Positions 5,900 through 7,830 of a stretch of 7,830 nucleotides of DNA are shown here, piece after piece. Both the position numbers and the translations under genes were made by a program. The DNA is from Bacteroidaceae bacterium. Its GTDB lineage: Bacteria > Bacteroidota > Bacteroidia > Bacteroidales > Bacteroidaceae. Location: assembly GCA_016302435.1 (NCBI GenBank), contig JAEDNQ010000108.1, forward strand, positions 1 to 7,830. Direction: 5' to 3'. How positions within the stretch are numbered: the stretch's first letter is position 1; the number at the start of each line of letters is the position of its first letter. Under the pieces are notes generated by a model that ran no database searches, was not told where the DNA came from, and saw only the letters and a list, made by a program, of their open reading frames with translations.

Positions 5900-6916
5900 A
5901 TGTTTAGATTTGCCAGCCCCATATATCTCTATCTGCTCACCCTCGTCCCCCTGATGACAGCAGTGTACCTCTACATGCAGTACCGCACAAGGCAGCAGTT
6001 GAAGAAGTTTGGCGACATCGACCTGATGCGCAGCCTCATGCCCGATGTCTCACCACTTCGCCGCCATGTCAAGTTCGGCCTCCTCATGTTCGCCCTCGCT
6101 ATGCTATGCTTCGTCCTTGCCCGTCCTCAGTACGGCACACGCAATGAGGAAGTCAAGCGCTCAGGCATTGAGGTTGCCATAGCGGTCGACGTGTCCAACT
6201 CCATGCTATGTGCTGACGTGAGCCCAAACCGATTGGAGAAGTCAAAGATGATAGTCAGCAAGCTCGTTGAGCAGTTCGACCAGGACAAGGTAGGCCTCGT
6301 AGCCTTCGCCGGCAGCGCCATCACCCTGCTGCCCATGACCAGCGACTACGTCTCAGCTAAGATGTTCCTTGACCAGCTCAATCCCGCCACCGTGTCCATG
6401 CAGGGCACCAACATGTCAGAGGCCATCCTTCGAGCTACAGCAGGCTTCTCACAGAAGGATGCCGTAGGCAAAGCTCTCATCCTCATCACCGACGCTGAGG
6501 ACAATGAGCCCGGAGCTGTCGAGGCCGCCAAGCAAGCCCGAGACGCAGGCATACAGATCTTCGTCCTTTCCGTCGGCACACCTCAGGGAGGTCCCATACC
6601 CATGGGAGGAGGCGAGTTCAAGAAAGATCTCTCGGGCAATGTCGTCACCACCAAGCTCAATGAGCAGATAGGTCAGGAGATAGCCCGTGCAGGCGGAGGC
6701 ATGTACATCCACGTCGACCAGACAGACTTGGCACAGTCCCTCCTCGGCAAGGAGATAGAGAAGATGCAGAAGGCTGACATCTCCGCCTCCATGTATTCAG
6801 CCTACGACGAACAGTTTGTGGCAGTAGCCATACTCCTGCTCCTTGCCCTCGTGGCAGAGATGTGCATCATGGAGCGTCAGAATCACTGGTTCAACAAGTT
6901 CAAGCTGTTCGGGTGA
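5900..6916 (+). CDS. batB: BatB, membrane-anchored VWA-domain aerotolerance protein
   Basis: A 338-residue paralogue of BatA. Its membrane segments are at about 7-26, 57-74 and 306-322, with the shared LARPQYG end of the second one. The VWA domain (about 90-285) has an intact MIDAS: DVSNSM (97-102), the Thr loop QGTNMSEA (168-175) and ILITDAEDNEPGA (194-206). The TDAEDNEPGA segment and the Gly-rich PIPMGGGEF loop (233-240) are typical of BatB-type proteins and distinguish it from BatA. It ends in a short basic cytoplasmic tail. BatB lies directly before the TPR gene batC, as in other bat operons, where the VWA and TPR products are thought to interact at the membrane. The ATG at 5900 gives a complete N-terminal membrane segment; the spacer before it is C/A-rich and G-poor, with no ribosome-binding motif. 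Confidence 0.93.
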   Translation: MFRFASPIYLYLLTLVPLMTAVYLYMQYRTRQQLKKFGDIDLMRSLMPDVSPLRRHVKFGLLMFALAMLCFVLARPQYGTRNEEVKRSGIEVAIAVDVSNSMLCADVSPNRLEKSKMIVSKLVEQFDQDKVGLVAFAGSAITLLPMTSDYVSAKMFLDQLNPATVSMQGTNMSEAILRATAGFSQKDAVGKALILITDAEDNEPGAVEAAKQARDAGIQIFVLSVGTPQGGPIPMGGGEFKKDLSGNVVTTKLNEQIGQEIARAGGGMYIHVDQTDLAQSLLGKEIEKMQKADISASMYSAYDEQFVAVAILLLLALVAEMCIMERQNHWFNKFKLFG

Positions 6917-7012
6917 GACATTGCAACACACACACTCATCACTCGACATGCCAATTCCGCACCACTATCCACCTGCAATCAATCGTAAATAATAAAATAT
7001 GCACACATACTT

Positions 7013-7768
7013 ATGAGAAAGTTCATCTTTAGCATCATGATGTTAATCGTCGCCAGCGTAGCCACGGCACAGAGCGCGCGCGACCTCATCCGCATGGGCA
7101 ACAGAGCCTATCGCGCCGGGCAGTATGGCGATGCTGAGACTCTATACCTCAAGTCCCTCGATAAGTCCCCTTCATTCGAGGCATACTACAACCTCGGCAA
7201 CACATACATCATGCAGCAGAAAGACTCCACCGCCTTCGAAAACTACAAAAGGGCTGACTCGCTTGGCACCGCCGACCCCAAGCGCAGAGCAGCCAACTTC
7301 CACAATATGGGCAATATTTGGTACGCTCAGGGAGTGGGAGCCATGCGCATGCAAAAGGGCAACCCTGCTGCCGCCTTCCAGCAAGCCGTCGAATTCTACA
7401 AGAGCTCTCTGCGCTGCAATCCCGATGACAACGAGACGCGCTACAACCTCGCCATGGCTCTCTTCATGCTGAAGAAAAACCAAAACAATGGCGGTGGTGG
7501 TGGCAACGACCAAAATCAAGACGACAAACAAGACCAGCAAAAGCAAGACCAGCAGAAGCAGGATCAGCAAAAGCAAGACCAGCAGAAGCAGGATCAGCAG
7601 AAGCAAGACCAGCAGCAACAGCAACAGAAACAAGAGAAGAAAGACGAAATGAGCGACCAGACTGCTGAACAGCTCCTCAACTCCGCCCAACAAGACGAGA
7701 AGAGCGTGCAGCGCAAACTCAAGGAGAATACCAACAGCCGTCGCCGAAGTCTCGAAAAAGACTGGTAG
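7013..7768 (+). CDS. batC: BatC, periplasmic TPR protein with Gln-rich repeat tail
   Basis: A 251-residue exported protein. Residues 1-19 are a signal peptide (MRKFIFSIMMLIVASVATA, likely cut before QS). Residues 22-155 contain tetratricopeptide repeats, readable as RMGNRAYRAGQYGDAETLYLKSL, AYYNLGNTYIMQQKDSTAFENYKRA, a third copy at about 95-128 with an insertion (GVGAMRMQKGN), and YNLAMALFML. A Gly stretch (160-164) leads into a disordered DQQKQ repeat region (174-203) and a conserved-looking charged C-terminus (AEQLLNSAQQDEKSVQRKL, ending EKDW). TPR units bind other proteins, so BatC probably scaffolds the periplasmic side of the BatA/BatB complex (inference). It lies 96 bases after batB; batD is expected next but begins beyond the window, and the final 62 bases hold no gene start. 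The ATG at 7013 is supported by the signal peptide. Confidence 0.92.
   Translation: MRKFIFSIMMLIVASVATAQSARDLIRMGNRAYRAGQYGDAETLYLKSLDKSPSFEAYYNLGNTYIMQQKDSTAFENYKRADSLGTADPKRRAANFHNMGNIWYAQGVGAMRMQKGNPAAAFQQAVEFYKSSLRCNPDDNETRYNLAMALFMLKKNQNNGGGGGNDQNQDDKQDQQKQDQQKQDQQKQDQQKQDQQKQDQQQQQQKQEKKDEMSDQTAEQLLNSAQQDEKSVQRKLKENTNSRRRSLEKDW
7532..7621 (+). repeat. 15-bp in-frame tandem repeat (DQQKQ), six units, in batC
   Basis: Six codon-phased 15-bp units encode five copies of DQQKQ and one DQQQQ. Synonymous differences (GAC/GAT, CAA/CAG, AAA/AAG at wobble sites) alternate, so that 7547-7576 and 7577-7606 form two 30-bp dimers differing at a single base, which points to duplication of a dimer. 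A further polyglutamine stretch follows (CAG/CAA codons to about 7627). Slippage would add or remove five residues without shifting the frame. Confidence 0.9.
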
Positions 7769-7830
7769 CTGCATACACATCCAGTGGAAGTTTATTGACC
7801 CCGCCACACATATATATAATAACACACACA

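Noticed and set aside
5845..5907. His/Thr-rich 20-codon ORF overlapping the start of batB
   Set aside because: It runs through a C/A-rich spacer in which His and Thr codons are expected by composition, and it overlaps batB by 8 bases without the ATGA arrangement; probably chance.
6920..6979. ATTGCA / TGCAAT inverted repeat in the batB-batC spacer
   Set aside because: Only 6 bp with a loop of about 48 bases; expected by chance.
7172..7825. Long minus-strand ORF (217 residues) opposite batC with Leu-rich repeats
   Set aside because: The poly-Leu pattern is the complement of the CAG/CAA/AAG codons of the DQQKQ repeat, while the + strand encodes a signal peptide, TPRs and a normal BatC.

Overview
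The window carries the first part of a Bacteroides-type aerotolerance (bat) operon, preceded by the 3' part of a gene for a LysM-domain membrane protein. All genes are on the + strand. A Bacteroidales organism (Bacteroidaceae, Prevotellaceae or a relative) is suggested by three things: the gene order (moxR, DUF58, BatD-like, batA, batB, batC), the absence of Shine-Dalgarno sequences in front of the starts, and TAnnTTTG-type -7 motifs in the only long spacer. The family assignments come from motif recognition by eye; no database search was run.

Layout. Bases 3-1148 are the 3' part of a gene encoding an acidic coiled-coil region, a Ser-rich 14-residue repeat region, one membrane segment, a basic linker and a C-terminal LysM domain. 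The frame is open to the left edge, so its true start lies outside. Bases 1149-1443 are a non-coding spacer with a small perfect hairpin, an AT-rich imperfect inverted repeat and two candidate -7 boxes; the bat operon promoter probably lies here. Then come moxR (1444-2439), a cytoplasmic DUF58/VWA protein (2588-3457), a secreted and membrane-anchored BatD-like protein (3518-4606), batA (4809-5798), batB (5900-6916) and batC (7013-7768). The window ends 62 bases after batC without a further start codon. In related operons batD and batE would follow, but they are not visible here.

How the genes work together. MoxR AAA+ ATPases are typically encoded beside proteins with von Willebrand A (VWA) metal-binding domains and are thought to remodel or load them. 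Here there is one soluble VWA-type partner (DUF58) and two membrane-anchored ones (BatA, BatB, each with two N-terminal and one C-terminal membrane segments). A periplasmic TPR protein (BatC) and a BatD-like protein with an exported N-terminal domain and a cytoplasmic C-terminal helical domain complete the visible set. This fits a chaperone-like envelope complex. Bat genes were linked to aerotolerance in B. fragilis, but their biochemical activity is unresolved.

The genes themselves are ordinary for the order. The most unusual structure is the spacer between the BatD-like gene and batA (4607-4808). It is almost filled by 16 perfectly phased 9-bp units, flanked by an 8-bp direct repeat. Other points are a 10-bp perfect inverted repeat between moxR and DUF58, two tiny ORFs whose stop codons overlap the start codons of the two exported-protein genes by ATGA, and in-frame repeats in the LysM gene and batC.
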